Assembly (NCBI RefSeq): GCF_000512585.2
Contig: NC_089241.1
Coordinates: forward strand, 1,488,001-1,552,000
Direction of reading: 5' to 3'
DNA length: 64,000 nucleotides
From: Kwoniella bestiolae CBS 10118
Lineage: Eukaryota; Basidiomycota; Tremellomycetes; Tremellales; Cryptococcaceae
A program made the position numbers and the translations under genes. Below the pieces are notes generated by a model. That model was given only the letters and a program-made list of their open reading frames with translations. It searched no databases and was not told the DNA's origin. Positions 47,401 to 59,267 of the stretch are shown piece by piece; the first letter of the stretch is position 1; each line of letters starts with the position of its first letter.

Positions 47401-48547
47401 CACTTCAACATGTGGGATATGTGATAATTGTCTGCGAGATCCAGCATCGATCCTCACGAAGGACGTCACCGTTGAGACATGGAAGATACTCAAGGTAGCT
47501 CAATACGTGCAAAATGAAGGTGGACGAGTGACACTCGCTAATCTATCTGACCTGGTCAGAGGTCTGGGAGGTGGAATGTTTGGAGTGGTAGGCGGTGGAG
47601 AGGGGAAGAAGGGGAAGAGAAAACTGAATGGGGAGAAAGAAAAGGTTGATTTGGAAAGTTTAGGTGGGAAGATCACCCTTGGGAAAGATGTGAGTGGTCT
47701 TTTATTGTTTGCGAGAAGGGTGCTAATGGAAATTATATTTGCCCAGGACACGGAGGCACTGTTGATTCACCTAGTGTTATTGGGTTATCTAGCCGATTGT
47801 GAGTAATTCAGTGTCTAGGTAATCAATGGGGAAAGCTAAAGCCCCTCTTCGATCTTTGTCAGCCTATCACGCTACTGCATGTGAGTTGTGGTTTAAGTCA
47901 GCGAATTTTTGCCAAGGTATGTGAGTTGACCAAAATGTATAGACTCGGTAAACGTCTACATCGTACCTTCCGACATGGCCGTTCGATTGACCCGGTTGAG
48001 ACTGGGGGATGTACAAGCTGGTAGATCGGTCAAAGTGGAATGTACCTTCCCAGCGCCTGAACCTAAGAAGACGAAAGGTAAGAAGGCGAGGAAAGCTGAT
48101 GAAGAGGACGGGGAGGATGACGATGACTTGGAGGATGAAGGCGATGAGGGCATAGGAAACGCTAAGAAGAAAGCCAAGACCGAGACGAAAGCGAAACCCA
48201 AAACAACGAGGAAAGGGAAAGGCAAAAAGAAGTCTGAAGAGGAGGAAGAGGAAGGTGGGGTCGAGAGAGAATGGTTTGATATCGATTTCAAAGAGATCGA
48301 CAATAAGAGGAAGAAGGCTCAACCCAAGTTTAAGGCAGGAGCGAAAGCAAAGGGGAAGAAAATAGATGATGTAGATGATGATGTGTTCCCTTCGATGGGA
48401 GAGGAACTCGACCTGGATGACGAGGATGAGGTGTACGATGAGTATGGTGATTGGAATGGGATGTTGGAAGAGGATGAGAATGGGTGGCAGGTCCCACCGA
48501 AAAGTTGGAATGATCAGAGGGTGGTCAGTGTATCTGATAGTGATTGA
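44476..48547 (+). CDS. RecQ-family DNA helicase, RECQ1-like
   Basis: ATP-driven 3'-5' DNA helicase for recombination and replication repair. It starts MSGSPIYSDRLTLRPSFIGQ, then a Ser-rich part with an acidic patch (MIDSDDDDDLP). Motif 0 is LNEFRLCQEGVINAAVDGRD, motif I MPTGGGKSLTYQLPA, motif Ia VISPLLALIWDQV, motif II FVIDEAHCCSQLGHDFRPDY, motif III TATLSSKTLPDL, motif IV SGIIYCLSKKDAETVAEEL, motif V CICATIAFGLGIDKGDVRYV and motif VI YYQETGRAGRDGQDSDCVLF. The zinc-binding part follows (TCRKVAF, then TCGICDNC) and a winged-helix-like section. The C-terminus is long, very acidic and Lys-rich, ending VVSVSDSD. Many small introns interrupt the helicase core. The aromatic-loop Trp (SQWGHDF) is Leu. 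The short N-terminus suggests RECQ1 rather than SGS1/BLM. Confidence 0.9.
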
Positions 48548-48802
48548 TTGATCGTGTTGTAATTTTGTGGTTTATATCCAGCATAACATATAAGTATCAT
48601 GATTTATCTCATACCAGAATGACATGTACAGTGAGAACTATAAAGCTATATGTACTATGACCTAATCGAAAAGTATGTTGACATTCTTATGTACTTATGT
48701 ATTTATGTATTTTCAATGAGATCCCTCCATCAACCACCTCATGACTGTCAACTCAACAACCACGATCCAAACCTCGTACTGACACCTTATCAGACCATTC
48801 GT

Positions 48803-49589
48803 CTACCTGCTCTTCCACTTCTTCGCCTTCTCCTCTTTTTCTGGCGTACCTCCACCGAACAACCAATCCAACCCTGCAGCCTTGGCCAGCGAATTCTTCA
48901 CGAAATCCTGAACGGCATTAACGTTGTCCTCATTCGTAGCTTGATTAACCAGATTCTCAAAGATCTCTCCCGCACTGGCATCTCCTCCGCCTGTAGATTT
49001 CTTCTTGTTCCCCCTCGTTCTCGATGAGATTGGATCTGAGCCTACTCCAGATCCAGTCCAGGATTTCCTACTCTTTGATCTAGTCTTAGTGTTTGACTGG
49101 TCGGTAAACAGCGAAGCCAATCCAGCAATCCCAGGACTCCACCCCCCAGCCCCACCTTGTTCTAATCCAAAGTACTGCTTGACCAACCCAAATAACTCAT
49201 CCATCGACCCCTGTCCCGAGGAATTCATCAACCACGCCACCAACCCTATGATCGGACCGATACGCATGGTGAAGCGCAGTACTCTTGAGAACATGCCGAA
49301 TACCCCTGAGAGGAAGGACCACAGGATGTAGATTGATGAGAGTACTAGAATCCACTTGGTATAGGGAAGGAGGAGCTTGAAGATGGGTATGAAGGAGGTG
49401 GGGTCGGTGAGTGAGGGCGGGTTTAGGATGATCTCCTGAAGGGGCAGGGGGAGGTGCGGGAGGATGTGGGTGTATAGGACTCTGCGGAAGGGGTTCAGGT
49501 CAGGGCTAGTTCGCGTTGGGTGATAAGTGAGTCTGGGGAGATGGGAGATTGGCTGTAAGTTTGGGAGAACCGAAAGAGACTTACTCCAT
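48803..49589 (-). CDS. Small membrane protein, Apq12-like (tentative)
   Basis: Protein of about 240 residues with two close hydrophobic segments (KWILVLSSIYILWSFLSGVF and IGPIIGLVAWLM) separated by MFSRVLRFTMR. A hydrophilic C-terminus rich in Gly, Ser and Lys follows, ending KKWKSR. This layout recalls Apq12 proteins of the nuclear envelope/ER, which help nuclear-pore assembly and lipid homeostasis, but the match is weak. The chosen start is in a coding exon of only 5 nt (49585-49589): ATGGA joins CCCTGACC after a 79-nt intron to give MDPDLNPFRRVLYTH. Other frames of the leader hit a stop. An internal start at MFSRV would lose the first membrane segment. It converges with the RecQ gene (255 bp) and diverges from the ALKBH6-like gene. 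Confidence 0.6.
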
Positions 49590-49919
49590 TTCCGAGGGAG
49601 GAGCTTAGGTGTAGTTTCCAGTCTGAATGATAGAAGGCTCGGTCCGTATGATATATGGTGGTGGGATGGAGACGCTTGTATGCAGATGATTGTTCTCGAC
49701 TAGCGGTGCTTGATTAGTTGAGCAGAAGAGAGAAGAAGAAGGAGAACAAGAGAAAAGTGATGTTCGACGTGGAGTTCCATGATATTTACGTTAAGATACC
49801 ACCAGTTACGCGTTGTCACCTGCTACCACCCAAATCACAATGACGTCGTTGAATAATTTCTGATTTCATTCCATGTTTTGGTCATATTCTTCATCATACC
49901 AAGCTCAGCTCAAATCAAC
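49590..49919. promoter_or_regulatory. Bidirectional promoter, Apq12-like / ALKBH6-like
   Basis: 330 bp between diverging starts. It includes CGACGTGGA near 49765, the same 9-mer that occurs upstream of HXL1 (33134-33142). Whether it is a UPR site is unproven. Confidence 0.45.
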
Positions 49920-51326
49920 ATGCCCATCCCCATACAGCAGGACGATGATACCCAGACCAAGGATGGCTCAAGGGGGATAGACGCAACGCAAATAGCAGAA
50001 TCGTTCCCTGCTTTGGAGCATTTCAGAGTCCAGAATATACCGCCGGCGGCGTACTAGTGAGTGGACTCTTGACAGAGTTGATACTCCCCAATGAGGGTAG
50101 GATATGCATGTCATGCCTTGTCTAGCGTCCGTAGTGAAACCCCGAGGAAACTTACTGGTACGTTGTGCCGCACCGCAGCATCCCAGACTTCATATCCCCC
50201 GAGGAGGAAGAGTACTTGCTCAGGAAGATCGAGGAATCACCCCAGCCGAAATGGAAGAAAGTTGGTACAGGGAGGAGGTGAGTTCGCTCAAGCGCCTGTT
50301 GGCAAGAGAAATACTAAGGGTGCTGACCACCTTCTCGCACTGGTTACAGACTGCAGTATTGGGGTGAGTAGAGCCAGTGTTTTCAAGGTCGGTACTGCGC
50401 TATGGCCGCTTACGAAGCTATCTTATGGGCTTCTAGGAGGCACCATGTCAAAGAATGGGATACTATTACCTGAGGCATTACCTGACTTCCTGACTTCCTT
50501 GTGAGTGACTACGACTCATCCCGCGACCCCGTGGTCTCAGTAGATCCGAAGGGCAAGGAGGCATTGCATACCGATGCAGACTGACATGGATTGCCCATCG
50601 CAGTCCGAACATAATCGAGCGAATCGAATCGTTCCTTAGAGTAGCTTCAAGTGCAAAAGGCAAAGAGAAAATGGAATTGGGTATGAATCAGGTATTGGTG
50701 AATGAGTATCTACCAGGACAAGGTATATCCGTGAGTTAAACATACCATGCACTCTGCACATAAGCGATAGAACATATACAACGAGTGATTATCCTTATCA
50801 TACAAGAGATATACTGATAGATCATCCACCAAAGCCACACGAAGACGGTCCAGCCTTCCACCCCCTCGTCGCTACCCTATCCTTGGGCTCCCACACCGTC
50901 CTAGACCTACACCACTACATCAACCCCACATCGCCATCACCACCCATGATTCCTTCAAACTCATCTACCACCCCCGAAGGAAAGACAATAGCGGCGATAC
51001 CACTCGCCCATCTCCTGTTGATGCCTAGATCACTGTTGGTGCTCAGTTCGAGTCTTTATACTTCACATCTACATTCCATCTCCTCGACCGCGAAGGATAT
51101 TATAGTTCGTGCACCCAGTAGCAACGCTGAAGGAGAGGATAGAGGAGTGATGATTTCCAACACAGAGCTTCTTGGCGATCCGGATATAGTGGATGCTCTC
51201 ACCAGAGATGGTAGATGGGTAGGCGAGAGGACTAAGAGGATTAGTCTGACGTTCAGAAGAGCTGAGAAGGTGCTGAAAGGTGGTCTATCGGGTGCGTTGG
51301 GCAAGAGTCTAGGCTTGAAGAGGTAG
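49920..51326 (+). CDS. ALKBH6-like 2-oxoglutarate/Fe(II) dioxygenase
   Basis: AlkB-family oxygenase of the ALKBH6 branch, whose members bind nucleic acid; substrates are not well settled. It starts MPIPIQQDDDTQTKDGSRGI. Key segments are YIPDFISPEEEEYLLRKIEE, PKWKKVGTGRRLQYWGGTMS, VLVNEYLPGQGISPHEDGPA (His and Asp of the HxD iron site), FHPLVATLSLGSHTVLDLHH, RSLLVLSSSLYTSHLHSI (distal His) and ERTKRISLTFRRAEK (2-oxoglutarate Arg). The PGQGIS|PHEDG junction uses the donor at ATCC|gtgagt and the acceptor aaag|CCACACG; it restores the canonical GQGIxPHEDGP. A Ser/Pro/Thr-rich insert (NPTSPSPPMIPSNSSTTPEG) follows LDLHHYI. The C-terminus is GKSLGLKR. It converges with the unknown gene at 51577. 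Confidence 0.88.
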
Positions 51327-51576
51327 ACGGTAGACTATGGTTTTGATACTTCACGCCAAGGGGTTTATGAGACTGGACTAGGTGCCTAATCGACCATGAC
51401 ATCTCTGGTATGAATGGACACACTTGATATTCTCGTGTATTCAGTCTGAATATTGTATCACATCAGCATGTATATTACCTCAATCTCACCAGTCATATTG
51501 CCAGTGGTACGTACCGTTGCAGATAGACCTTCCATGACAAGTACACAGCTATCCGTCACATACGATAGATACACAG

Positions 51577-52473
51577 CTATCCAGGCTCCAATCCAAATTC
51601 CTCTATCATACACTGCAACACCGTCTTCCCACTTATCGAGCTGAATCCAGAGGTGGTTGAAGTCGAGGTATATGACTGCTTCAATGGTTCATTTCCATGA
51701 GACGGTCTACGCTTGTCTTGTTTAGCATCAGTAGTGTCCTGACGTGGGAAGGTATCGTGTATAGGCGTGAGAAAAGGATCGAACTCGTCTGATATCCTGG
51801 ATATGTCGTTGATGTTGGCGTAGCCTTCGTGTCCGTTTCCAACATGAATATCGCCATCGTCCAAGATCTCTGGGAAATCCGAGCCTTGTCTTTCCGTACC
51901 CTTCACATCCTTCTGACTAGCACCCTCATGATACACACCAAAGACATCTTGACTCTCGTTGATGGGCGATAAGAATGAGAATGATCGATCAGGCTGGATA
52001 GGTCGAGGTAACGAACCTTCCGTATCATCTTCATCGTCGAGAGTGAACCGTCCACCCATCCTCTCCTTTCCATAGCCCTGCTTCCTCCTCCTCTCATGCA
52101 TATGCCCTTCTTCTCGCATGCGACCTAGATCCAGATCGATCCCATTCCGCTTAGCAACGACCACCACACCCATAATCACCACCTCCATCTCCCTTTCCTT
52201 CCCCCTCAACACTCTAATGGGATCTATCAAACTCATATCAATACCCAACAGATCATCTGCCAATATCCCTAATAAGCACTTCACTAGACCTATTGCATCC
52301 TGTTCGGTATTGCATCGTCGGACTTCCTCGGGGATAGATAGACGTTGCTTGAGGATGGATTCGAGAGTTAGGAGGATGAGGGATGGAGGGATGGAGGAGA
52401 GGGAGGGTGGGTTGATGGGGATGTTGAGGGTTGCTAGGAGGGAACGGAGGAGGGCGAGGGTATCGGATAGCAT
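51577..52473 (-). CDS. Unknown protein with N-terminal helical domain
   Basis: An uninterrupted frame of 298 residues from an ATG at 52473. The first 110 residues are Leu/Ile-rich and helical-looking (MLSDTLALLRSLLATLNIPI, LESILKQRLSIPEEVRRC, DDLLGIDMSLIDPIRVLRGK). They resemble a calponin-homology-like fold such as the DUF5745/Cep95 type, but only weakly. The rest is charged, with short acidic and Ser-rich parts (RFTLDDEDDTEGSLPRP, SISGKTVLQCMIEEFGLEPG at the end). The length, ATG start and lack of stops over 0.9 kb support a real gene; I do not recognise the family with confidence. Confidence 0.65.
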   Translation of the reverse strand: MLSDTLALLRSLLATLNIPINPPSLSSIPPSLILLTLESILKQRLSIPEEVRRCNTEQDAIGLVKCLLGILADDLLGIDMSLIDPIRVLRGKEREMEVVIMGVVVVAKRNGIDLDLGRMREEGHMHERRRKQGYGKERMGGRFTLDDEDDTEGSLPRPIQPDRSFSFLSPINESQDVFGVYHEGASQKDVKGTERQGSDFPEILDDGDIHVGNGHEGYANINDISRISDEFDPFLTPIHDTFPRQDTTDAKQDKRRPSHGNEPLKQSYTSTSTTSGFSSISGKTVLQCMIEEFGLEPG

Positions 52474-52817
52474 GATTATTGGGGTATCATCTTGGGAGGG
52501 TATAAAGTAGTAGGTGACTGACTTTGGTATATATCTAAGGGTTTTGATTGTTGATGGAACATGAAAGTAATGTTCTCACTTCACTTGCTCGTCATGTTCA
52601 TGTTGATGTTTTCGGTGTAAACAATCCATCCATTTCTCATTCACCTCCACCATACCAATCCACCACCATACGAGTCCAGGCAATGACTTGCTGATATGCA
52701 GTTTGTAGAAGCTCTCATAAATGAATGCATGTGCTCATTTCCTAATCGTACTGAGCCATATTCATACCCGTTATTCTTCGTGCATCTCTCATTGCCAATC
52801 GAGTTCTCTTCGTCATC
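52474..52817. other. Intergenic region
   Basis: Promoter of the unknown gene and 3' UTR of the next minus-strand gene. Nothing else seen. Confidence 0.6.
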
Positions 52818-54325
52818 CTAAAGATCCTTCCTGGCGTTTCCACTTCCACTAGATCCCCCAGCATTAGGCAAAAGAACCTCGACTTCATCTTCCCTTGCGT
52901 CCTTTCTCGCAGAATGTAAATCCGCAGTAGAGGTTCTGCCTTTCTTTTCAAGGTCAGAAGCCCATAATGCCGCACCGACAGCATTGGTGACTGTGCGAGT
53001 GAGAGTGGTCAGATCAGAATCATCGCTTACAACTTTGTATATGGATTGCACCTGGACTCACAGGTGAAGATGATAGAAAGACCTGGGATCAGGTTGAGGA
53101 CCATAGCCATCGTACCGAACCTGTTTTTACATATTCTCCTATCAGCTCCGGTCTCGACCCATACCCAAGAATGTGGACTCACGCAGTGTAAGCGCCTCTT
53201 CTCTTCTTGATCAACTCGGATTTCTTGGCTTTATCGTACCCCTTCAATTGGAAGTATCTCGCATGATATCCCGGTCCAGATTTGAAACCTTCATATACCA
53301 TACATCCATATGGTTAGCTGTCAGGGTCACCGACTGAGCCTGGACGGAGGATTTACCGTTGAAACCTAAGAAAAAGACAGTTCCCACCACGGGGATCAAG
53401 TTGAGTGGTAAGGTGAGGATATACCTGACCACGTTGTCCTGCAGTACCATATCATGTAGATTGTCAGGTTGTATCTGATTTGGGATAGTTGGTGATGGAT
53501 ACGTACGGTGCTAAATCTTGATAAGGGCTTCATCAACAAGGTACCCATGACTTTTGATTTCCCACCACTCCCTCCTGCAGTTACTTGTCTTCCGTGCTCA
53601 ACGAGGGTCGAGTGACCTTTTTGAAGGAGGACCTGAAGATCAATCACACAATCAGCTCACAGTTCCAATGGTTCGTTAACGCCTTGGGTGAAAGCTAGAT
53701 GGTCAAACAACGCACGGCATCAAATAGATCTACACCGGCCTGGTTGACCAGTAATGCTCTGGTGAGGAAATTGATGACTACGAATGATTCACCAAGAACC
53801 AAGGGTACGGCAAGTGCGAAAGCTTTAACACGACGATTTAGTAGACAGTCCGACATAACAATACTAGTCATTAAGCGACTCACCCAGTGGTCCCGAGACG
53901 AATGCCAAGACGGCTACTTGTGGGAGATATGTAAAGCTGAACAACGCAGCTACTACCCCGACAGATACTAAGACCCCTTTGAAGAGAGTAGGGAGGAGAG
54001 GTCGAATCAATGCGGGGTCTGTTCACCAATACTAAAAATCAGTATCTGTGCCGAGAGCTAGAAACAGATGGAACATACGAGTGATGAGGTAGTAGATACC
54101 CTATAGCAGAGCTGCAGATCAGCATCCAGCTATCACGTCGTGTCCAACATTTGTGCTGAGCCCAGATTTCAATACCACTACACTCACATAAATTGGGTAT
54201 CCCCATGCGCCGCTGACTACTGCATCTTGAGCGGTGTCACCGACTTCTTTCACTTGTCTCTTGACTGATTCCGCGATGACGTTCCCCGTTGAGGGTTGTC
54301 GCTTACGTCCTTGTGAGCTTGACAT
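52818..54325 (-). CDS. Multi-pass membrane protein, RRT8/EI24-like
   Basis: Fungal integral membrane protein resembling the RRT8/LDS (outer spore wall, lipid-droplet) family with an EI24-like region. It starts MSSSQGRKRQPSTGNVIAES at 54325, followed by an amphipathic stretch and GAWGYPIY. Hydrophobic segments include FKGVLVSVGVVAALFSFTYL, PQVAVLAFVSGPLAFALAVP, LVLGESFVVINFLTRALLV, RYILTLPLNLIPVVGTVFFL and TMAMVLNLIPGLSIIFTVTN. The stretches IPVVGTVFFLGFNGFKSGPG and YHARYFQLKGYDKAKKSELI fit the family's 'vGT..f...G...gp..h.rYF.LKg' pattern as I recall it. The C-terminus is acidic and Ser/Gly-rich and ends GNARKDL. Seven or so introns of canonical type are needed. Family assignment is moderate; function in this yeast is unknown. 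Confidence 0.68.
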
Positions 54326-55831
54326 GCTTGAGTTGATTGCGATTGAAGTAGTATCGGGCTGTGTGTGAAGACAGATTGAACGAGATGAGATGTTTGTAAC
54401 AGGATGAGTGTATGGATTTACTAGGGCAAGTTTCGGTGTAAGAGTAATGGAATGAAATGACGTCATACAGTACTTGCTTCACTTGGTGACACACTAAGTT
54501 AGCATTCCAGTAAACCCTGGTGCACTTCATGCTTGTGCCGAGTCCATACAACCACGTACAAATGCATGGGCTCTCTTGCTCCTCCGGACGTAGACTAGAT
54601 GGCGATGCTAAACAAGGGCTGCCCTCTCGAATCTGCAACAAGCATCGACACTCTGAGCACTTGGAAAAGTAGGTGAGTAATAGTCGTCGGGCTCCGGAAC
54701 GGGTACCAACATCCCATTATCTGTGACACCAGCATAGGATGTATCTCTAGGGTGATCTTTCATGTCGACAGGTCTGTCTGTATCTGCATCCCCTTGTCTG
54801 CATGATCCAAGCATGAGACGTTGGTCAGTGCCTCTGCCATATTGCCTACAGCCCGTGCTCATCCTATATGGCTCGCTGCGTGCTCAACACGACCCTCCTC
54901 TTGGAATCCTACACATCAAGCATACTTCTCAGGTGCTACCAGGCTCATCAAATCTTACAGATCTTACCGTCCGAGTGATACCGTGTGCTCCCTTGACGAT
55001 ATGACAACAAATGATGCGATGGCCCGTTGGACGAATCAGGCGCTCTCCATCCAGAGAAGAAAACTCACAGATACCTGGTCTTTTCCCACCAAGGTTATCA
55101 CATCTTCGGCCTTAAAACCGCGGGTTAGGTCTCCTTACACGGCTTATCACATTAATTGAGCCGTACGGTATACTTATATTGTACCGGGCACGTCAGAAAT
55201 CCTCATCGATAGATCAAATAGCCATGAACATGCCCTTGGCATTCGTGGCGGTAATGTCCGATAAGATAGCGTGATCAACCGTGATTGATTTTGCTTCGTC
55301 TTCTTCTCAATGAAACATCAGGATCCCACACGAGCCGACAAAACCTCGGTGTATAACTCATAATTTGTATAAGCAACAAGGGAGATAGGAAATAGAGTTT
55401 GCGCTAAAATGTCCAACATACCTGCGTGAACAAAGAGGCCAGTCGCCTTTGCCAACGACAATACTTATGTACGATCCGCCCACGGTTCTTCGCCCTCGGT
55501 TGTCTGCCCTCTCATCCCGTTGGCTTTTCCTCCGGGAGTACATAGGAAGACGAGACGTTCCTTATCTGACGCTGGAGAGCTCTTGGCGGTAAATCAAGGA
55601 ATGTGGAAAGACGAAAAATCACGAAGTCTAGCGTGCTCATCAACTGCGAGTGTCAGACGAAGAGACTCATTCCTATTGGTCGTGTCTTGGAAGCTGACAA
55701 TTCAAAGGATGACAAGTATACCTCAAACGGATGAGCCGCAAATATATAAACGCACAATTGACCATTCTTTCGGAATCCATCACTTAGATCATCAAAAGCT
55801 CTGGTAGACTCGGAGACAGAACCGATCGATC
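54326..55831. other. Intergenic region between divergent RRT8-like and OPT genes
   Basis: 1.5 kb that should hold both promoters. It contains possible minus-strand exon remnants (see 54608-55130). No full gene is supported. Confidence 0.45.
54608..55130 (-). other. Possible exons or relict of an unassigned gene
   Basis: On the minus strand, short open pieces are flanked by good splice sites: about 55069-55130 (LTRGFKAEDVITLVGKDQVS then gtgagt), 54968-54991 (GAHGITRT, then gtaagat) and 54608-54797 (after atgcag, a 60-residue open piece ending ERAALV and a stop). The first two together faintly recall a heme-peroxidase proximal region, but no ATG start is available and the pieces do not join into one complete frame. 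It could be a decayed gene or chance. Confidence 0.2.
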
Positions 55832-58800
55832 ATGTCCAAAGCCGAGAATCCAGAGATTCACCCCGTCGAGCTAGCCTCGCAAAGGGAAGAAGCTCTCCTA
55901 ACCCCCGAAAGTGGGAGTGACAAAGACGAGAAGTTCGATTCGCTCAATTCCTCTTCCTACGAGAAAGCCGGTAATAAAACGTTGGGGTACGATCACGAAG
56001 CTGAATTTGGACAAGCAAAGCTCAACGATTTCTTGACGAGGGACGACGAGAATGAGAATCAGTATGATTGGGAGTCTGAGGAGTTCAAGAATATCCCGGA
56101 GATAGTTAGGAACACAGTTAGTTTCGAGGACGACCCGACCTTGCCTGTCATTACGTTTAGGTCGGTCGTTCTGTCCGCTCTGTTCTGTACGATTGGGAGT
56201 ATCGTCTCGCAGATTTCATAGTGAGTCTTGCATCCTCTGTATGTCATTGCTACCCATGAGAGGGGAGAGACTGATGCGTGGTACTTTCAGCTTCAGAACG
56301 ACCAGTGCACCTTTCCCAGTGTTTTTCGTCATTCTTGCTTCGCATCCTTTGGGCAAATTCATGGCCCGAGTACTGCCTGACTACAAAGTGCCCCTTGGAA
56401 GATTCTCGTTCTCTTTAAACCCCGGACCGTTCGGAATTAAGGAGCATGTTAGTAAGTGAACTTCTCAACTTGACTCGTGCGGATCGGGAGGAACACTGCT
56501 GAATGTTCTCTCTCTCTCCATAGTCATCGGTATCGCCGCCAACGCAGGAAGTCAAGGGCAATGGGCTAGTGAGTGTGACCATCTCTGCAGGGTGCTTGAT
56601 ATATGCTGACCTCAGAACTCAGCGTTCTTGCCCACGAACGCTGCGTTATACTACAACATCACCATGGAGCCTGCTATCGCCCTGTTCTTCGGATGGGTGA
56701 GTAAATGCCACTGAGATATGCGGGGAAATGTCTGCTAATCAAGCTTCGAACGCTAGGGTGCGTCCCTCTTGGGATTCTCTTTCGCTGCTATGGTCCGACC
56801 TATCTTGATTGACGATCCTCAATTCCTGTTTCCTTTGTCCCTACAACAAGTCACTGTCTATAGAAGTATCCAAGGAACAACCGAACTGCATCTCGAACGA
56901 TCCCGAAAACAGATGAAGGTGAGCAACTTCCCTTCTGATGTTATGATTTGACCCTTCGTCAACCAAGCTGCTATGCTGATGAGAGTGTATGGTGAATCAG
57001 GTATTCTGGCTAGTATTCCTAGGAATGTTCATCTGGCAATTTTTCCCCGCCTACATATTCCCTTTCACAGCTGCCCTAGCTCCATTATGTTGGTTCGCCT
57101 CGAGAAATCATAAAGTCAACTTCATCGGTGCAGGCAGAGGTGGAATGGGTTTATTGAATATCACGTTGGACTGGTCGAATATCACTTCGACCGTCATCAC
57201 TTATCCATACAGTGTTCAAGTTATTGTATTTGTTTCGTTTGTGATCACCGTAAGTCAGCCCTTTGTGCTATCCGCCTTTGTTAGTATATGTGCTGATGAC
57301 TCCTGGCTGATGAGGATAGACCTGGATACTCATTCCTATTGCGTACTTTGGTAATTTGTGGGGATCACCTACGTACAATATTATGTCGAATGGAGTCTTC
57401 CAGAAGAACGGATCTGCTTATCCCTTCACTGAGCTTTGTACGTGAGACCACGACTTCGTACGGGATGATTTAGGCTAATCCTTCTACAACACCTAGTATA
57501 TACCGATGCTTCGGGTTCGCAGATCTTCAATCAAACCAAGGTATATCCTTCCACTTAACGTCAGATGCAGCGAGTTGTCGTCACTGATCACAGGATCTTG
57601 TTTAGTATGATGAAGTGGGTCTTGCCTATTCGGGTGGTCAGTACCTCTGGGAGATCTTCATGGTAAGTCATCTTACAAGAACGATGAAAACTTCAAGCTG
57701 ACATTTTACGATGATCAGTGGTATGCTTCATACATCTCATCCTTCGTCTGGTGCGGTCTGTTCCTCGCTCCCAATATCGCACACGTCTGGAGATGCTGGC
57801 GGTCAAGAAAGGCAGCACATAACGATAGGTTGAGTAAACTGATCCAACAATATCCGGGATTGACTTGGTGGTGAGCTTGCCGATCAAACACTTTCTATGT
57901 GGAGTAAACTGAGTTCCAATGCTTTCAGGGAATGGGTCCTTCTCACTTTGATACCCTTCTTCATGCTCCTCGGTGTGATTGTGACCAAGAAGCTGTACAT
58001 GTCGACTTGGACATACTTCGTGGCGCTGGGTTTTGGAGCTGCTGCGATGTTGCCTATGAGTTTAATATATGCTGTCTCTGGATATCCTATGAAGGTTGGG
58101 TTTTTCAATGAACTCATTTATGGATGTGAGTCTTCATCATACCGTATGATTGTCAATGGAGGACATAGCGCTGATCATGCTTCATACCCACAGATATGAT
58201 CGATGCCAAGGGATCTTCCCGTCATCCGTTGGGCCAACTTGCTTATCGAATTATTTCGGGTAATGTATGGTACGATGCTAGAACCGTTCTTGAAGATCAG
58301 AAGGTGAGCTCTTCTATCCTCGATATCTTCCTCTTTACATGGACACCGGGCTTACAATCGACGTTAGATCGGCCACTACTTCCACATCCCACCCAGGATG
58401 GTAGTAGGTATCCAGATCCTCGCAAACATGTTGGCCTTACCAGTAAACTACGGCGTGATGAGATGGGTCATCGCCTCCAAATTCGACTATGTCAGCGGGA
58501 AGATACCTGATCCAGCGGGCCAATGGACAGGACAAGAATTCAAGAGTTATAATACCGCCGGTGTACAATATGCTTTGGTCGGACCGAAAAGGCTGTTCGC
58601 TTCGAGCGTATTCCAACCTGTTACTTATGGTTTTGTGTGAGTTCACAGTACATTCTTCGACTTCGCCACCGTGCTTTGAGCTGATTGAGGGCAACTGGGC
58701 TTGTATAGTGCTGGAGCTGTCGCACCATTAATCATTTGGCTATTACACAAGAAATTCCCTAAAGTCAGATTCGATCTTTGGAACACTACCATCTTCTTCT

Positions 58801-59267
58801 CGGGAGCTGCTACCTTCCATGGTAATTTAAGTACTGGTCCCTTCACAACGTTCATCATTGGAACAGTGTGGAATTTCTACTTGTTCAGATATAAGAGGAA
58901 GTTCTGGAATATGTATGCTTATATTGTGAGTTGCTTCTCAGTCCTGGCTTATTCGAGCAAGGGTTGTAGCTAATTGTGAGCTGTCCCTTTACCTACACAG
59001 ACCGGAGCTGCTGGTAGGTCTTGTGTATTTTACGCTCCGCCCTTTAGTTGCCTGTTTATTGATATCATGATATAGCCGATACCGGATTCAATTTCAATCT
59101 GTTATTCATCTTCTTGTTTTTGGGAACAACAGGTAAGCAGTTATCCTCACATTTACTCAAAGTCCAAGGCACTAAAATCAGTGTCTCCTTCCCTAGGTGC
59201 CGTCATGCCTCACTGGTGGGGCAATAACAAAGATTCCATTGAACGATGTTTCGCTCTGAAGAAGTAA
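55832..59267 (+). CDS. Oligopeptide transporter, OPT family (second copy)
   Basis: Proton-coupled OPT transporter. It starts MSKAENPEIHPVELASQREE with an acidic cytosolic tail (RDDENENQYDWESEEFKNIP) leading to SFEDDPTLPVITFRSVVLSA and LFCTIGSIVSQISYFRTT, the family's first segment. Next are LNPGPFGIKEHVIIGIAANA (the conserved NPGPFxxKEH), YRSIQGTTELHLERSRKQMK, FIWQFFPAYIFPFTAALAPL, GGMGLLNITLDWSNITS, TWILIPIAYFGNLWGSPTYN, YEVQ-less loop regions, then NVWYDARTVLEDQKIGHYFH and IPPRMVVGIQILANMLALPV. The end is GAVMPHWWGNNKDSIERC and FALKK with a stop at 59267. Roughly 15 short introns interrupt it. Its blocks match the OPT consensus more closely than those of the first copy. The cargo (peptide, glutathione or metal chelate) cannot be read from sequence. 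Confidence 0.92.

Noticed and set aside
47956..48322. Long minus-strand frames opposite the RecQ C-terminus
   Set aside because: They are complements of the Lys/Glu-rich coding sequence; the + strand frame continues the helicase gene.
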